A stretch of 45,722 nt of DNA, from positions 1 through 45,722 of IMG/VR virus record IMGVR_UViG_3300001450_000050; one strand, written 5' to 3'. Under the pieces are notes generated by a model. It was not told the origin of the DNA. It did not search any database and worked only from the letters and a program-made list of their open reading frames with translations. Of the stretch, positions 14,418-22,985 are shown one piece after another (position 1 is the first letter of the stretch; each line of letters starts with the position of its first letter). The position numbers were made by a program, and so were the translations under genes. This DNA comes from a virus.

Positions 14418-15368
14418 ATGGCTATTAATAGAGCTAGTATTTCTAAAGAACTACTTCCTGGTCTAAATGCTATTTTTGGTTTAGAATATGGCGAAGTAGA
14501 AAATGAACATGCACCTTTGTTTGAAATTGAAAATTCAGATCGTGCATTTGAAGAAGAAGTCTTGTTTACGGGCTTCGGTAATGCTCCAGTAAAAGCGGAA
14601 GGCGCTGCTGTTACATATGACGAGGCTAGTGAAAGCTATGTTGCTCGTTATACTAACGAAACGATTTCGCTTGCTTTTGCCGTTACGGAAGAAGCTATGG
14701 AAGACAATCTGTATGATACGTTTGCAAAGTTGCGCTCTAAGTCTCTTGCGAGAGCAATGGGTAATACTAAGCAAGTAAAAGGTGCGGATGTTTTCAACCA
14801 AGGCTTTAACACCTCTTATGCAGGAGGTGACGGACAACCACTTTTTAGTGCGTCCCATCCAACTGTAGACGGTACACAAACTAACGTACTTTCTGCGGCT
14901 GATTTGTCTTTCGCTTCTCTTGAAGCGGCGCTTACGACTATCCAAAAGATTAAGGATGATCGGGGCATTTTGACAGGTGGAAGTGCAGAATCACTTCATG
15001 TTGCTCCTGATAACTGGGCAACGTCGAACTCGTTATTGAACTCCACTCTTATTCCTGCTTCTGGTACGGTTTCCGCTCTTGGCGGATCACAAGCTGCTAC
15101 CAACCCAGCAGGGTGGAATGATGTGAACTCCATTCAAAGCATGTCTATGCTTCCGAAGGGTGTGTTTATTAACCGTCGATTCACTGATGCAGACGCTTGG
15201 TTCATTAAGACGAATGTTCCAAACGGTACTAAGATGTTTGTTCGTTCACCGTTGCAAACTAAGATGGAGCCTGACTTCGATACCGGCAACCTTCGCTTTA
15301 AAGCTAGAGAGCGTTATAGTTTTGGTTGGTCCGATTGGAGAGGTTTCTTTGGTAATCAAGGTAACTAA
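14418..15368 (+). CDS. major capsid protein
   Basis: The 316-residue product has the hallmarks of the Mu gpT-like HK97-fold capsid proteins: an N-terminal helix, a FEEEVLFTGFGNAPVKAEG segment resembling the E-loop region, repeated acidic/aromatic strands, LFSASHP near residue 143, and a C-terminal FVRSPLQTKMEPDFDTGNLRFKARERYSFGWSDWRGFFG. No cleavage site is evident. AAGGAGG lies upstream, a very strong ribosome site. It is placed as expected and followed by a terminator-like hairpin that would lower downstream expression. Confidence 0.85.
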   Translation: MAINRASISKELLPGLNAIFGLEYGEVENEHAPLFEIENSDRAFEEEVLFTGFGNAPVKAEGAAVTYDEASESYVARYTNETISLAFAVTEEAMEDNLYDTFAKLRSKSLARAMGNTKQVKGADVFNQGFNTSYAGGDGQPLFSASHPTVDGTQTNVLSAADLSFASLEAALTTIQKIKDDRGILTGGSAESLHVAPDNWATSNSLLNSTLIPASGTVSALGGSQAATNPAGWNDVNSIQSMSMLPKGVFINRRFTDADAWFIKTNVPNGTKMFVRSPLQTKMEPDFDTGNLRFKARERYSFGWSDWRGFFGNQGN

Positions 15369-15377
15369 AACTAGGGT

Positions 15378-15407
15378 GAGAGGAGGGAGAAATCTCTCCT
15401 CTTATTC
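15378..15407 (+). terminator. attenuator-like hairpin after capsid gene
   Basis: AGAGGAG (15379-15385) pairs with CTCCTCT (15396-15402), with further imperfect pairing inside, followed by TTATTCT. The U-run is weak, so partial termination is more likely than full stop. This would explain high capsid relative to tail transcript. Confidence 0.5.
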
Positions 15408-15422
15408 TGATTGGAGATAAAT

Positions 15423-15719
15423 ATGTCAAATATTCGATTAGCTCAAGTTACAGGGGGTGCCGGAGGAAATGGTATTTTTGTAGATACTATATCAAGTGTT
15501 ACGATTGCTGATACTAGAATACAGGTTTATTCCTTGGCTGTATCAACAGCATCTGAAATAATTGTAGGTGATCAAAACGGACCTAAAATAAAACATGCTG
15601 CACTAGGTACTAACGTAATGGATAATGTATATCTAAATGAAGTGGGTGTTAAGTGTAGTGGTAAAGTGTCATTGGCTGGATCTAGTGCTGGTGGCAAATT
15701 TTATATTTACTATGGATAA
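15423..15719 (+). CDS. small virion-region beta protein, 98 aa
   Basis: Start MSNIRLAQVTGGAGGNGIFV with GGAG seven bases upstream; a TTG four codons earlier lies inside that ribosome site. The remaining strands (TIADTRIQVYSLAVSTASEI) predict a compact beta fold. The gene is between capsid and adaptor, so it is probably structural. Not recognised. Confidence 0.6.
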   Translation: MSNIRLAQVTGGAGGNGIFVDTISSVTIADTRIQVYSLAVSTASEIIVGDQNGPKIKHAALGTNVMDNVYLNEVGVKCSGKVSLAGSSAGGKFYIYYG

Positions 15720-15724
15720 AGCTT

Positions 15725-16384
15725 ATGGTTGATTATACCTATCTTGTAAATGATATTATTAATACGTCTGAAAATACAGGCACAGATTTTGTTGACCAGA
15801 TTCCAAGATTTGTAAACAAGGCAGAGAACAGATTAATAAAAGAATTAGATGATATTGGTTTGAATACATCTGTTTCTATTGCTTGTGCTGTGAGTAGTCA
15901 AGTTGTTTCTGTTTCAGACGATACAAGAATTATTAGGCATGTTAATCTAAGAGCAAGTGGAAGTAAAATTAATTTACTTCAACGGACTGAAGAATTTTTA
16001 AATGATTTTTGGCCTTATGCTAATACATCAACAGGAGTTCCAAAGTACTATTCAATTCGTAATAACTCAGTTATACATGTGGCTCCTACACCGACTTCGG
16101 CTTATCAGGGTGAAGTTCTCTATGTAGCAAGACCAACCACACTTACTTCTGCAGCCCCCACAAATTATTTTACAGACTTCTGCTATGATGCTTTATTTTA
16201 TGCTTCTATGATTGAAGCATGTTTATTTATGAAAGATTCAAACTTCAGTGCTATTTTTACAAATGAGTACAGAGGCGCTATAGAAGGACTACGCAATCAA
16301 GCTAGAAGAAATCGTCAAGATAATATGGAGAACAATGCGAACCCTGATGGATCAGCTAATACTTTAGTCCAAGGGTCTAACTAA
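15725..16384 (+). CDS. head-tail adaptor protein candidate
   Basis: A 219-residue protein with N-terminal helices DFVDQIPRFVNKAENRLIKEL, a beta middle (SVSIACAVSSQVVSV, YYSIRNNSVIHVAPTP) and a final helical region with basic residues (EYRGAIEGLRNQARRNRQDN). This resembles the SU10-type adaptor family, which forms a ring below the portal. Gene position fits. A second, P22 gp4-like protein lies at 20143, so the neck probably has two rings. Confidence 0.65.
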   Translation: MVDYTYLVNDIINTSENTGTDFVDQIPRFVNKAENRLIKELDDIGLNTSVSIACAVSSQVVSVSDDTRIIRHVNLRASGSKINLLQRTEEFLNDFWPYANTSTGVPKYYSIRNNSVIHVAPTPTSAYQGEVLYVARPTTLTSAAPTNYFTDFCYDALFYASMIEACLFMKDSNFSAIFTNEYRGAIEGLRNQARRNRQDNMENNANPDGSANTLVQGSN

Positions 16385-16395
16385 GGAGAATACTT

Positions 16396-16593
16396 ATGCC
16401 ACTTATTAATAATAAAATTTATTCTTATGACGCAAAAGGTTTTAAGCGTTATAAAGAAGAGAAGATAGAATGTACAGGTAGACCTACTGGGCAAGGTTAT
16501 GGTGCGGCTAGAAAGGGACCGGCTGCTAATAAGACTGCTGTTACGACAAGTCCAGTTGTTATTGACGATAAGGAATATGATTATTCTGTTTAG
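16396..16593 (+). CDS. small basic protein, 65 aa
   Basis: Begins MPLINNKIYSYDAKGFKRYK and has a basic, Gly/Ala-rich, probably disordered centre ending KEYDYSV. AAGGAGA precedes the ATG. The gene may be structural or bind DNA. No family recognised. Confidence 0.6.
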   Translation: MPLINNKIYSYDAKGFKRYKEEKIECTGRPTGQGYGAARKGPAANKTAVTTSPVVIDDKEYDYSV

Positions 16594-16595
16594 CT

Positions 16596-17717
16596 ATGTC
16601 TGAACTAGCAGTTATTAAGCTACACTCTAAAGCTTTATATCATTATTTTAAAACACCAGAATGGTATAAATTTTTAATATATTTATTAGGTAGATCACCA
16701 TCTGAGCCTCTTGATAGAACAGGAACTTTAAAGAACTTATATAAGGTTGATCCTAAATATAAACTTCAGATACCAACAGAAATAGAAGAAGTAAGCTTAA
16801 TTAACTGTATTGAAGATAAAATTAACATAATTAATTCTTTATCTAATAATAAATATATTGATGTTTTTCTTTCAGGTGGTTTTGATTCTGCAGTAATGTA
16901 CGCAGGATTTTTACAGAATTGTAATAAAAATAAAATTAGAGCGGTATTTACTTTTGATAAGGATACAAAAAATAGAAAGGCTTTAAATCAATTCAATCCT
17001 GCTTTGTATAAATTTATAGTTGATAATAATCATAATTATAGATTGCTTAATAACACTGAGCTTCATCCAGAAGATTCTGTATCAATTATAGGTCATCCTG
17101 GTAATACATTATCAAACGGTACAGTTCATAATGATAGTTATTATCATGGTTTAATAACAGATAAATGGCCTGATATTTTAAATGACGTATATAAGAATAA
17201 GTCTTGGCAAGAATTAATAAAAGATATTGCAGACGAAATATCAGAGTGTCATAGTGAAACAGTTGTTGAGGAATTAAATAATTTTATTGAAGCAGCACCA
17301 ATAAGTATTAAGAATGATCCGTTAAAAACTTTATGGTGGATTAAATTTAATTTTGCATATACAGACAGAGTTATCGGACCTTGGTATTTAATGAACGAAA
17401 TTTCAGTTGATAGAGCAGATAATGTTTTTTCTTTTTACCATAGTGATCAGTTTCAAAAATACATGATGCATACTTGTTTAGAACAGGGAAAATATATTAA
17501 GCCAGAACATGGTCGTAATACAGAAATGATTAAGTATATGTTATCTTTTTATAAAGATCAATCTCTTATTGACTACTCTAATCAACTACCTCATCAAAAA
17601 GGCGAAGTTCATAAAGGTCAAAGTCGAGGAGTGATTAGATTAAATAATGGTAAAGTTTTATCTAAAGAAACTTTTTTAGATAACTATAATTCAATTAAAG
17701 AAATATTTTATCAATAG
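16596..17717 (+). CDS. asparagine-synthetase-like PP-loop protein, degenerate motif
   Basis: Residues 89-100 read DVFLSGGFDSAV, with the PP-loop SGGxDS that adenylates a substrate in asparagine synthetases. There is no N-terminal glutaminase domain. The C-terminal part aligns by eye with the 568-aa protein at 25250 (shared WW-x-x-F-N and S/T-D-x-FQK patterns). The second motif, GECGDQLFG there, is IIGHPGNTLSNG here, so the acidic residue is missing and activity is doubtful. It is markedly AT-rich, has no clear ribosome site and sits between head genes, all of which suggest an acquired gene. Substrate unknown. Confidence 0.75.
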   Translation: MSELAVIKLHSKALYHYFKTPEWYKFLIYLLGRSPSEPLDRTGTLKNLYKVDPKYKLQIPTEIEEVSLINCIEDKINIINSLSNNKYIDVFLSGGFDSAVMYAGFLQNCNKNKIRAVFTFDKDTKNRKALNQFNPALYKFIVDNNHNYRLLNNTELHPEDSVSIIGHPGNTLSNGTVHNDSYYHGLITDKWPDILNDVYKNKSWQELIKDIADEISECHSETVVEELNNFIEAAPISIKNDPLKTLWWIKFNFAYTDRVIGPWYLMNEISVDRADNVFSFYHSDQFQKYMMHTCLEQGKYIKPEHGRNTEMIKYMLSFYKDQSLIDYSNQLPHQKGEVHKGQSRGVIRLNNGKVLSKETFLDNYNSIKEIFYQ

Positions 17718-17726
17718 GAGGTATTG

Positions 17727-18398
17727 ATGGTAAAAAGTATAGTAGCCGCAGTGTTAAAAAGAGGTCGAAAGAGTAAAAAAGGTCGTCCTTCTAATAAAGT
17801 TAAAGAGTTAATGGAATCAAAAGACATCTCCCGTGCAGAAGCTGAGAAGCTTGTAAAGAAAGAATCTTCTTCTAAAAAGAAATCTGTTAAGAAAAAAACA
17901 GCTAAGAAGAAAACAGCTAAGAAGAAAGATGAACCAAAAAGAAGCAAGTCTGAACAAGGCGAGTTGAATCGTTTGGTTAAACAGCAGAAACGAGACATGT
18001 CTGAAAGCAGTGGAATCGAAACGCCTAGAGCAGGTTCAACCTCTGAAGAAAGACTTTCAATTAATGCTCCCGCAAGATCAAAAGAACTTCCTCCAGTAAG
18101 AGAAGATATGTCTTCTGCACAACTTAGACGTATGGTAACGTCTGGTTTAGCAGGTATTGGAAATAAAGGTCAAGTTACTAATAAAGGAACCTACTCATCT
18201 GGTGCAGATGTAGGTCAAAGAATGATGCGAGGCGGTGATGGTAATGTTAATACTAAAGCTTTAGAAGATGAGTTACGAGAATTAGGTGGCTTTGAAGGAC
18301 TTTTCAAAGGTGGAAAAGTTGGTAAGGGTAAAGGTAAGGGTATTGGCAAAGGGTGTGGCAAAGCCATGCGAGGTGCCGGTGCTGTTAGAAAAGATTAA
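17727..18398 (+). CDS. Lys-rich basic protein with GCGKAMRG tail
   Basis: The 223-residue product starts MVKSIVAAVLKRGRK (AGGAGG upstream) and has a lysine run (KKKSVKKKTAKKKTAKKKDE) like histone H1 tails, a long disordered centre and a Gly/Lys-rich end GKGCGKAMRGAGAVRKD. The tail motif recurs in the next two proteins. Strong basic charge suggests binding of packaged DNA or RNA. No defined fold or known family. Confidence 0.65.
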   Translation: MVKSIVAAVLKRGRKSKKGRPSNKVKELMESKDISRAEAEKLVKKESSSKKKSVKKKTAKKKTAKKKDEPKRSKSEQGELNRLVKQQKRDMSESSGIETPRAGSTSEERLSINAPARSKELPPVREDMSSAQLRRMVTSGLAGIGNKGQVTNKGTYSSGADVGQRMMRGGDGNVNTKALEDELRELGGFEGLFKGGKVGKGKGKGIGKGCGKAMRGAGAVRKD

Positions 18399-18410
18399 GG
18401 GAGATATAAG

Positions 18411-19127
18411 ATGGTTAAAAGTTTAATAAGGGCTGCAATAAAATCAAAAACTATGAAACCCCGAAAAGGAGTTGGTAAGAAGAGTAAGCCTAGACCAGCA
18501 GCAGCAGGTGGAAAAAGACCTCCCGGTAATGGTAAAAAGGGAATCACTGGAGGAGCTTTGTTTAATCAACAAGGTGTTTCTAAAAAGGGTAAGTCTAGAA
18601 AAGGCGAAGACTCTGATGTGCTTGCAGCAGATAGTCCAACTAGAAGAAGAGCAGAAAAACTTGAAAAACGATCCATAGTTTCTGAACCTAACTATTCTAA
18701 GATGAATGAAGTAGGAACACAAGGGGAAAGAGTTACTCAAGGTGGTGGCACTTCTGTTATGCAAGCTACTAGACAACGTAGACTTATAAATGAAAAAGCT
18801 ACACGACAAGCTATAAAAGCACAAGAAAGAATTAATAAAAGATTAGATGAACTAAAAGTTAAATTAAAAGATTCTACTGCTGATAAAAATGTTAGTCCCG
18901 GCAGAAGAATAGGGAATGCTCAAAAGATAAAAAGAGAAATAGATGTTCAAAAAGATTTGTTACAACAAGCTCAAGATAAACAGAGATCATCATCTGGTAA
19001 AAGTAAAAAGTCTCCTAGAGTTCCTGTAGCTGATTATAATAAAGGAGGTAGAGTAGGAAAAACATTAAAACCAGTAGGCTGTGGAAAAGCACAAAGAGGT
19101 TTTGGTAAAGGACCATATAAGAAGTAA
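18411..19127 (+). CDS. basic protein with GCGKAQRGFGK tail
   Basis: A 238-residue, Lys/Arg-rich protein: MVKSLIRAAIKSKTMKPRKG at the start, a helical middle (IKAQERINKRLDELKVKLKD) and the end KPVGCGKAQRGFGKGPYKK. The N terminus matches that of the preceding protein (MVKS-I/L...A), so the two are probable paralogs. GGGAGA lies upstream of the ATG. Role unknown; nucleic-acid binding is the simplest guess. Confidence 0.65.
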   Translation: MVKSLIRAAIKSKTMKPRKGVGKKSKPRPAAAGGKRPPGNGKKGITGGALFNQQGVSKKGKSRKGEDSDVLAADSPTRRRAEKLEKRSIVSEPNYSKMNEVGTQGERVTQGGGTSVMQATRQRRLINEKATRQAIKAQERINKRLDELKVKLKDSTADKNVSPGRRIGNAQKIKREIDVQKDLLQQAQDKQRSSSGKSKKSPRVPVADYNKGGRVGKTLKPVGCGKAQRGFGKGPYKK

Positions 19128-19137
19128 GGAATGTAAA

Positions 19138-19605
19138 ATGGCTAAACTTTGTCCAAAAGGAAAAGCAGCAGCAAAAAGAAAGTTTGATGTTTACCCATCA
19201 GCTTATGCTAATATGTATGCGTCTGCAGTTTGTAGTGGCAAAGTAACTCCTGGTGGAAAGAAAAAGGTTGTTAAGAAGAAAAAAGGAGGCGGTCTTAGAG
19301 AATGGGTAGGCGAGAAGTGGGTAGACATAGGCGCTCCTAAAAAGAATGGTAAGTATCAACCTTGTGGTAGAAAGTCTACTAAAGAAAGTAAAAGAAAATA
19401 TCCTAAGTGTGTACCACTTGCTAAAGCAAAAAACATGACGGCTTCAGAAAAAAAATCTGCTGTTAAAAGAAAAAGAAGTAAACCTCAAGGTGTAGGAGGT
19501 AAACCTACGATGGTTAAAACTTTTAAATCTAAAGGTGGTTCAATTAAACCTAGAGGATGTGGAGTAGCTAAAAAAGGTTTTGGTAAAGCTATGAAAGATA
19601 AATAG
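19138..19605 (+). CDS. DUF5872-like basic Cys protein with GCGVAKKGFGK tail
   Basis: Start MAKLCPKGKAAAKRKFDVYP has AAGGA upstream. Motifs in order: YPSAYANMYASAVC, GGGLREWVGEKWVDIGAPKK, YQPCGRKS, KRKYPKCVPLAKAKNMTASEKKS, then a DNA-binding-like basic stretch and the end PRGCGVAKKGFGKAM. This order is that of DUF5872-type proteins common in marine phages, with unknown function. Here the family core is joined to the GCG-A-GFGK tail also carried by its two upstream neighbours. Conserved cysteines may bind zinc. Confidence 0.7.
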   Translation: MAKLCPKGKAAAKRKFDVYPSAYANMYASAVCSGKVTPGGKKKVVKKKKGGGLREWVGEKWVDIGAPKKNGKYQPCGRKSTKESKRKYPKCVPLAKAKNMTASEKKSAVKRKRSKPQGVGGKPTMVKTFKSKGGSIKPRGCGVAKKGFGKAMKDK

Positions 19606-19612
19606 GTACAGA

Positions 19613-19924
19613 ATGGCAATAAGAACAAAAAAGAAAAGTGTACGGAAAGGCACAGGCATGAAAGGGATGACTATCGGTGGTGGTCATAAACGTCCTACTA
19701 AGTCTGGTGCTGGTCTAACGGCTAAAGGAGTAGCTAAGTATCGTAGACAAAATCCTGGTAGTAAACTTAAAACAGCCGTTACTGAATCTAAACCTACTGG
19801 TAAGAGAGCAACAAGACGTAAAAGTTACTGTGCTAGATCAGCAGGACAAATGAAAAAATTTCCCAAAGCAGCTAAGAATCCTAACTCAAGACTTAGGCAA
19901 GCTAGAAAAAGATGGAAGTGTTAG
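19613..19924 (+). CDS. DUF6321-like small basic protein
   Basis: A 103-residue product with GAGLTAKGVAKYRRQNPGSKL, then KRATRRKSYCARSAGQMKKF, and the end NSRLRQARKRWKC. This is the usual motif order of the DUF6321 type found in marine phages and viruses, as I recall. The Cys-Arg-rich body suggests a nucleic-acid or metal-binding role. It is the fourth of five consecutive basic proteins. Confidence 0.7.
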   Translation: MAIRTKKKSVRKGTGMKGMTIGGGHKRPTKSGAGLTAKGVAKYRRQNPGSKLKTAVTESKPTGKRATRRKSYCARSAGQMKKFPKAAKNPNSRLRQARKRWKC

Positions 19925-20137
19925 ATGGCTAAAGGCAAGACACATTTTATTAAAGATGGTACACCCTACTATGGTGAAGTTCATAAGATGCCGGACCAAT
20001 CAATCCATAGTGGCAAAACACATACTAAAGCATCAAAGAAGGTGATGCACTTTAAGGACTTGTCTAATGCTGCTAAAAACAAAGCAGGTGGCAAAATGGC
20101 AAAAGCTATGTATAAAGTTAAAAGTAAAAAGGGATAA
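19925..20137 (+). CDS. small basic His-rich protein, 70 aa
   Basis: MAKGKTHFIKDGTPYYGEVH, then KMPDQSIHSGKTHTKASKKVMHFKDLS. Such a sequence of H-K-M-P and H-T/S-G-K-T-H motifs occurs in marine phage genomes beside the previous family, in my recollection. The ATG follows the preceding stop by one base, so translation is coupled. Function unknown. Confidence 0.65.
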   Translation: MAKGKTHFIKDGTPYYGEVHKMPDQSIHSGKTHTKASKKVMHFKDLSNAAKNKAGGKMAKAMYKVKSKKG

Positions 20138-20142
20138 GTTAA

Positions 20143-20817
20143 ATGGCGACTAGTGAAACATTTACGTTCAATTTAGATATTGATGACGTTATTCAAGAAG
20201 CAATAGAGATGATTGGTGGAGAGCAAACGCTAGGCCATGAACCAGCTTCTGCTCGTCGCTCTTTAAATCTAATGTTAAAAGATTGGCAGAATAGAGAAAT
20301 TCTTTTATGGACAACAGAGACATCTGTTATTTCCCTTACAACTAGCACCACCGCATATCCTCTTAGTGATTCAACTATTGATACTCTTCAAGTTATATTA
20401 AATAGAGATAATACTGATCTTCCTTTAACTCGTATTTCTTTTGAAGAATATTTACAAGTTCCAAGAAAGGGACAGACAGGTAGACCAACACAGTTTACTG
20501 TAAAGAGAAACAGAGATAACCCAACTATATTTCTTTGGCCTATTCCTGAAAATTCAACAGATACTTTAAAAGTAGAAAAGATTAGCGAGTTTCAAGATAT
20601 TAATAAATCTGCAGGACAGAATGCTGATATCTCTAAAAGATTTCTTCCTTGTTTAACAGCGGGTCTTGCATATTATATGTCAATGAAAAGACCAAAGATT
20701 GATCCAGGTAGAATAACTATGCTAAAACAAAACTATGAGGAACTTCTTGAACGAGCAAATGTTGAAGATAGAGAAAGAGCTAGTATGTATATTAGACCTA
20801 GACTTGGTTATATTTAG
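20143..20817 (+). CDS. P22 gp4-like head-closure (tail accessory) protein
   Basis: A 224-residue helical-beta protein whose N-terminal part, AIEMIGGEQTLGHEPASARR followed by SLNLMLKDWQNREILLW, is the typical start of P22 gp4/phi-KZ-independent tail accessory factors that close the head after packaging. The centre (PTIFLWPIPENSTDTLKVEKI) and a C-terminal helix (ITMLKQNYEELLERAN) fit as well. It should sit below the portal together with the adaptor at 15725. Confidence 0.75.
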   Translation: MATSETFTFNLDIDDVIQEAIEMIGGEQTLGHEPASARRSLNLMLKDWQNREILLWTTETSVISLTTSTTAYPLSDSTIDTLQVILNRDNTDLPLTRISFEEYLQVPRKGQTGRPTQFTVKRNRDNPTIFLWPIPENSTDTLKVEKISEFQDINKSAGQNADISKRFLPCLTAGLAYYMSMKRPKIDPGRITMLKQNYEELLERANVEDRERASMYIRPRLGYI

Positions 20818-20831
20818 AGCGAGTCTTTAAT

Positions 20832-21110
20832 ATGGCAACAAATAAAAATGCTAAAGCAATTTGCGATACTTGTGGATTTCAATATCCTCTTAGAGTATTA
20901 AAAAAGAATAGTTATGGAATGATGGTTTGTCCAACTGATTGGGAAGGTCAGTATGATTTAAAAAACCATCCACAAAATAAAACACCTAATGTAAGAGATG
21001 ACGAAACACTTCGTAATCCCAGACCCCCATCTAATAATGATAGAAATATTGCTTGGCAAGCAGCGGGTACTGAATGGGAAAATGAAACAACTGAATGGAA
21101 TCAGGTTTAA
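20832..21110 (+). CDS. small zinc-ribbon-like protein, 92 aa
   Basis: One Cys pair CDTCG near residue 11 and a third Cys in MVCPTDWEGQYDLKNHP (with His or Asp as possible fourth ligand) suggest a metal-binding ribbon. The sequence TPNVRDDETLRNPRPP and a position after the gp4-like gene are typical of marine podoviruses, as I remember. Its stop overlaps the start of the fibre gene (TAATG). Confidence 0.65.
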   Translation: MATNKNAKAICDTCGFQYPLRVLKKNSYGMMVCPTDWEGQYDLKNHPQNKTPNVRDDETLRNPRPPSNNDRNIAWQAAGTEWENETTEWNQV

Positions 21111-22984
21111 TGAGTACACTTACTGGAAATTTAATTGCAAACACATATAAACAACTCCTGCAAGTTGGATCAGGTAATGATGGTTTAACCTCGACAGAAC
21201 AATATGTTCAAGATGGATCAGGAGAAAACTCAGCTTTAAAGTTAAGTAAGAGTGCTGTAGATGTTAATGGAACATTTAAACTTAATGGTCAAGCGATTAC
21301 AGCTAATGCATCAGCTATTAATGCTATTACTGATCTTACAGGTATAACAGGTATTGTTGCAGTTAGTGGCGGTAATGCTTTAGGTAGAACACTAACTGCC
21401 GGAGCAGGTATTGCAATTACAAATGCAAATGGTACAGAAGGTAATCCAACTTTTGCTGTTAGCCTATCTGGTACTACAATTCATGTTGCTAAAGTTTCTG
21501 CATCTGCAGCAACGATTACAGGAATTGTTTCTGCTGCATTTTTTGTAGGAGATGGACGTAATCTAATAAATGTTCCATCAGCAGAAGGTGGTACTATGAA
21601 ACGAGTAGACGCTGGTACAGGTATTAAAATGACTGTAGGTGGTGCTGTATCTAGTTCTATTCCTGTTAGTGGTGTTGTGGCTGTCTCTGCCAATCAAAAC
21701 TTTGGTACAGTTTCTGTTAGTACTGCTTTTGTAGCAACAGGCTCCGCAGTCTTTGGAATTTTAAGTGCTACTAATATTGATTCTGACGAACTATTAATGG
21801 CAGGAGTATCAGCCGCAAATGTAACAGAAGTTGCTGCTGTATCTGCTCTTACAAAAACTAATCTTAATGCTATCACAAGTATTAATTCTATTATAGGTGA
21901 TGGTGGAAATTATGCTACCAGTGCAGAACTAGCAACCGTATCTGCTGCTTTAGCCACTAGTATTGCTACAGCTAATACAAGAATAACATCTGTTAGTGAC
22001 TTTGCAGTTGCTCTCTCAGCTACAATGGCTACTAGTATAGGAACAGCTAATACTCGCATAACATCTGTAAGTGATTATGCAGTAGCTCTTTCAGCTACAA
22101 TGGCTACTAGTATAGGAACTGCAAACACTCGTATAACTTCTGTTAGTGATTATGCAGTAGCTCTTTCAGCTACAATGGCTACCAGTATTGGAAATAGAAC
22201 TGCTGCTATTACTTCTATTAATGGTGTTGTTGGAAATGGTTCAGGTTTTGTAACACCTTCACAATTAGCTACTGTATCTGCTGCTCTTGCTACAAGCATT
22301 GGAACTGCAAACACTCGTATAACTTCTGTTAGTGATTATGCAGTTGCACTGTCTGCAACTCTGGCTACAAGTATTAATAATAGAACAGGAGCTATAACAT
22401 CTGTCAATACAGTTATTACAAATCTTTCTGCCACCCTTGCAACCAGCATTGGAACAGCTAATACTCGTATAACTTCTGTTAGTAACTTTGCGGTAGCCTT
22501 ATCTGCAACACTAGCAACAAGTATTGGAACTAGATTAGTTATTGCTAGTAACCTTTCAGATTTAAATAATGCTAGTACGGCTAGAACAAATCTTGGAGTA
22601 GCAATTGGAAGTAATGTTGAAGCTTTTAATGCTGATATTTTAAAAGCAGATGAGGCGGATGAATTAACCGCTGGCTTTAGTGCTGCTGCTCATAGTGCAG
22701 GTACAAAGTCTAGCGGCACTTATACACCTGATGTTGACGACGGAAACTTCCAACATGCAATTAATGGTGGCGCACATACATTAGCTGTTCCTGCTAAAAA
22801 CTGTACAATGATAATTTTATATAAAAATAATGGAAGTGCAGGAACTATAACTACTTCTGGTTATACTGTTACAGATGGAGATAGTTTAACAACTACAAAT
22901 GGACATGAGTTCTTTTTCTATATTACAAGAATAAATGATGGTTCAACTACATTTTCAATGCTAACCGTAAAGGCATTACAGTAA
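21110..22984 (+). CDS. tail fibre protein with 25-residue repeats
   Basis: Start MSTLTGNLIANTYKQLLQVG overlaps the previous stop by one base. The 624-residue fibre has an N-terminal attachment part, a beta region (GGNALGRTLTAGAGIAITNA), a long shaft of Ala/Thr/Ser repeats (residues about 285-475) in which ATSIGTANTRITSVSDYAVA recurs, and a terminal domain (ALSDLNNASTARTNLGVA, GGAHTLAVPAKNCTMIILY) of the type found at tips of podovirus fibres. It binds the host surface or holds adhesins. The two following genes may be its tip adhesins. Confidence 0.75.
   Translation: MSTLTGNLIANTYKQLLQVGSGNDGLTSTEQYVQDGSGENSALKLSKSAVDVNGTFKLNGQAITANASAINAITDLTGITGIVAVSGGNALGRTLTAGAGIAITNANGTEGNPTFAVSLSGTTIHVAKVSASAATITGIVSAAFFVGDGRNLINVPSAEGGTMKRVDAGTGIKMTVGGAVSSSIPVSGVVAVSANQNFGTVSVSTAFVATGSAVFGILSATNIDSDELLMAGVSAANVTEVAAVSALTKTNLNAITSINSIIGDGGNYATSAELATVSAALATSIATANTRITSVSDFAVALSATMATSIGTANTRITSVSDYAVALSATMATSIGTANTRITSVSDYAVALSATMATSIGNRTAAITSINGVVGNGSGFVTPSQLATVSAALATSIGTANTRITSVSDYAVALSATLATSINNRTGAITSVNTVITNLSATLATSIGTANTRITSVSNFAVALSATLATSIGTRLVIASNLSDLNNASTARTNLGVAIGSNVEAFNADILKADEADELTAGFSAAAHSAGTKSSGTYTPDVDDGNFQHAINGGAHTLAVPAKNCTMIILYKNNGSAGTITTSGYTVTDGDSLTTTNGHEFFFYITRINDGSTTFSMLTVKALQ
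21952..22533 (+). repeat. 75-bp tandem coding repeats in fibre gene
   Basis: The segment encoding TANTRITSVSDYAVALSATM recurs with a 75-bp period, three times in tight tandem (about 21970, 22045, 22120) and again, after other spacers, near 22300 and 22450. Some copies are nearly identical at the DNA level, implying recent expansion, which can change shaft length. Confidence 0.75.
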
Positions 22985-22985
22985 C

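Noticed and set aside
14535-14945. 136-codon minus-strand frame inside the capsid gene
   Set aside because: It lies wholly within a well-supported capsid gene, lacks a ribosome site and has an Arg/Cys/Ser-rich antisense composition.
21952-22533. CRISPR-like regular repeats
   Set aside because: The repeats are in frame within a fibre gene, without unique spacers of constant length.
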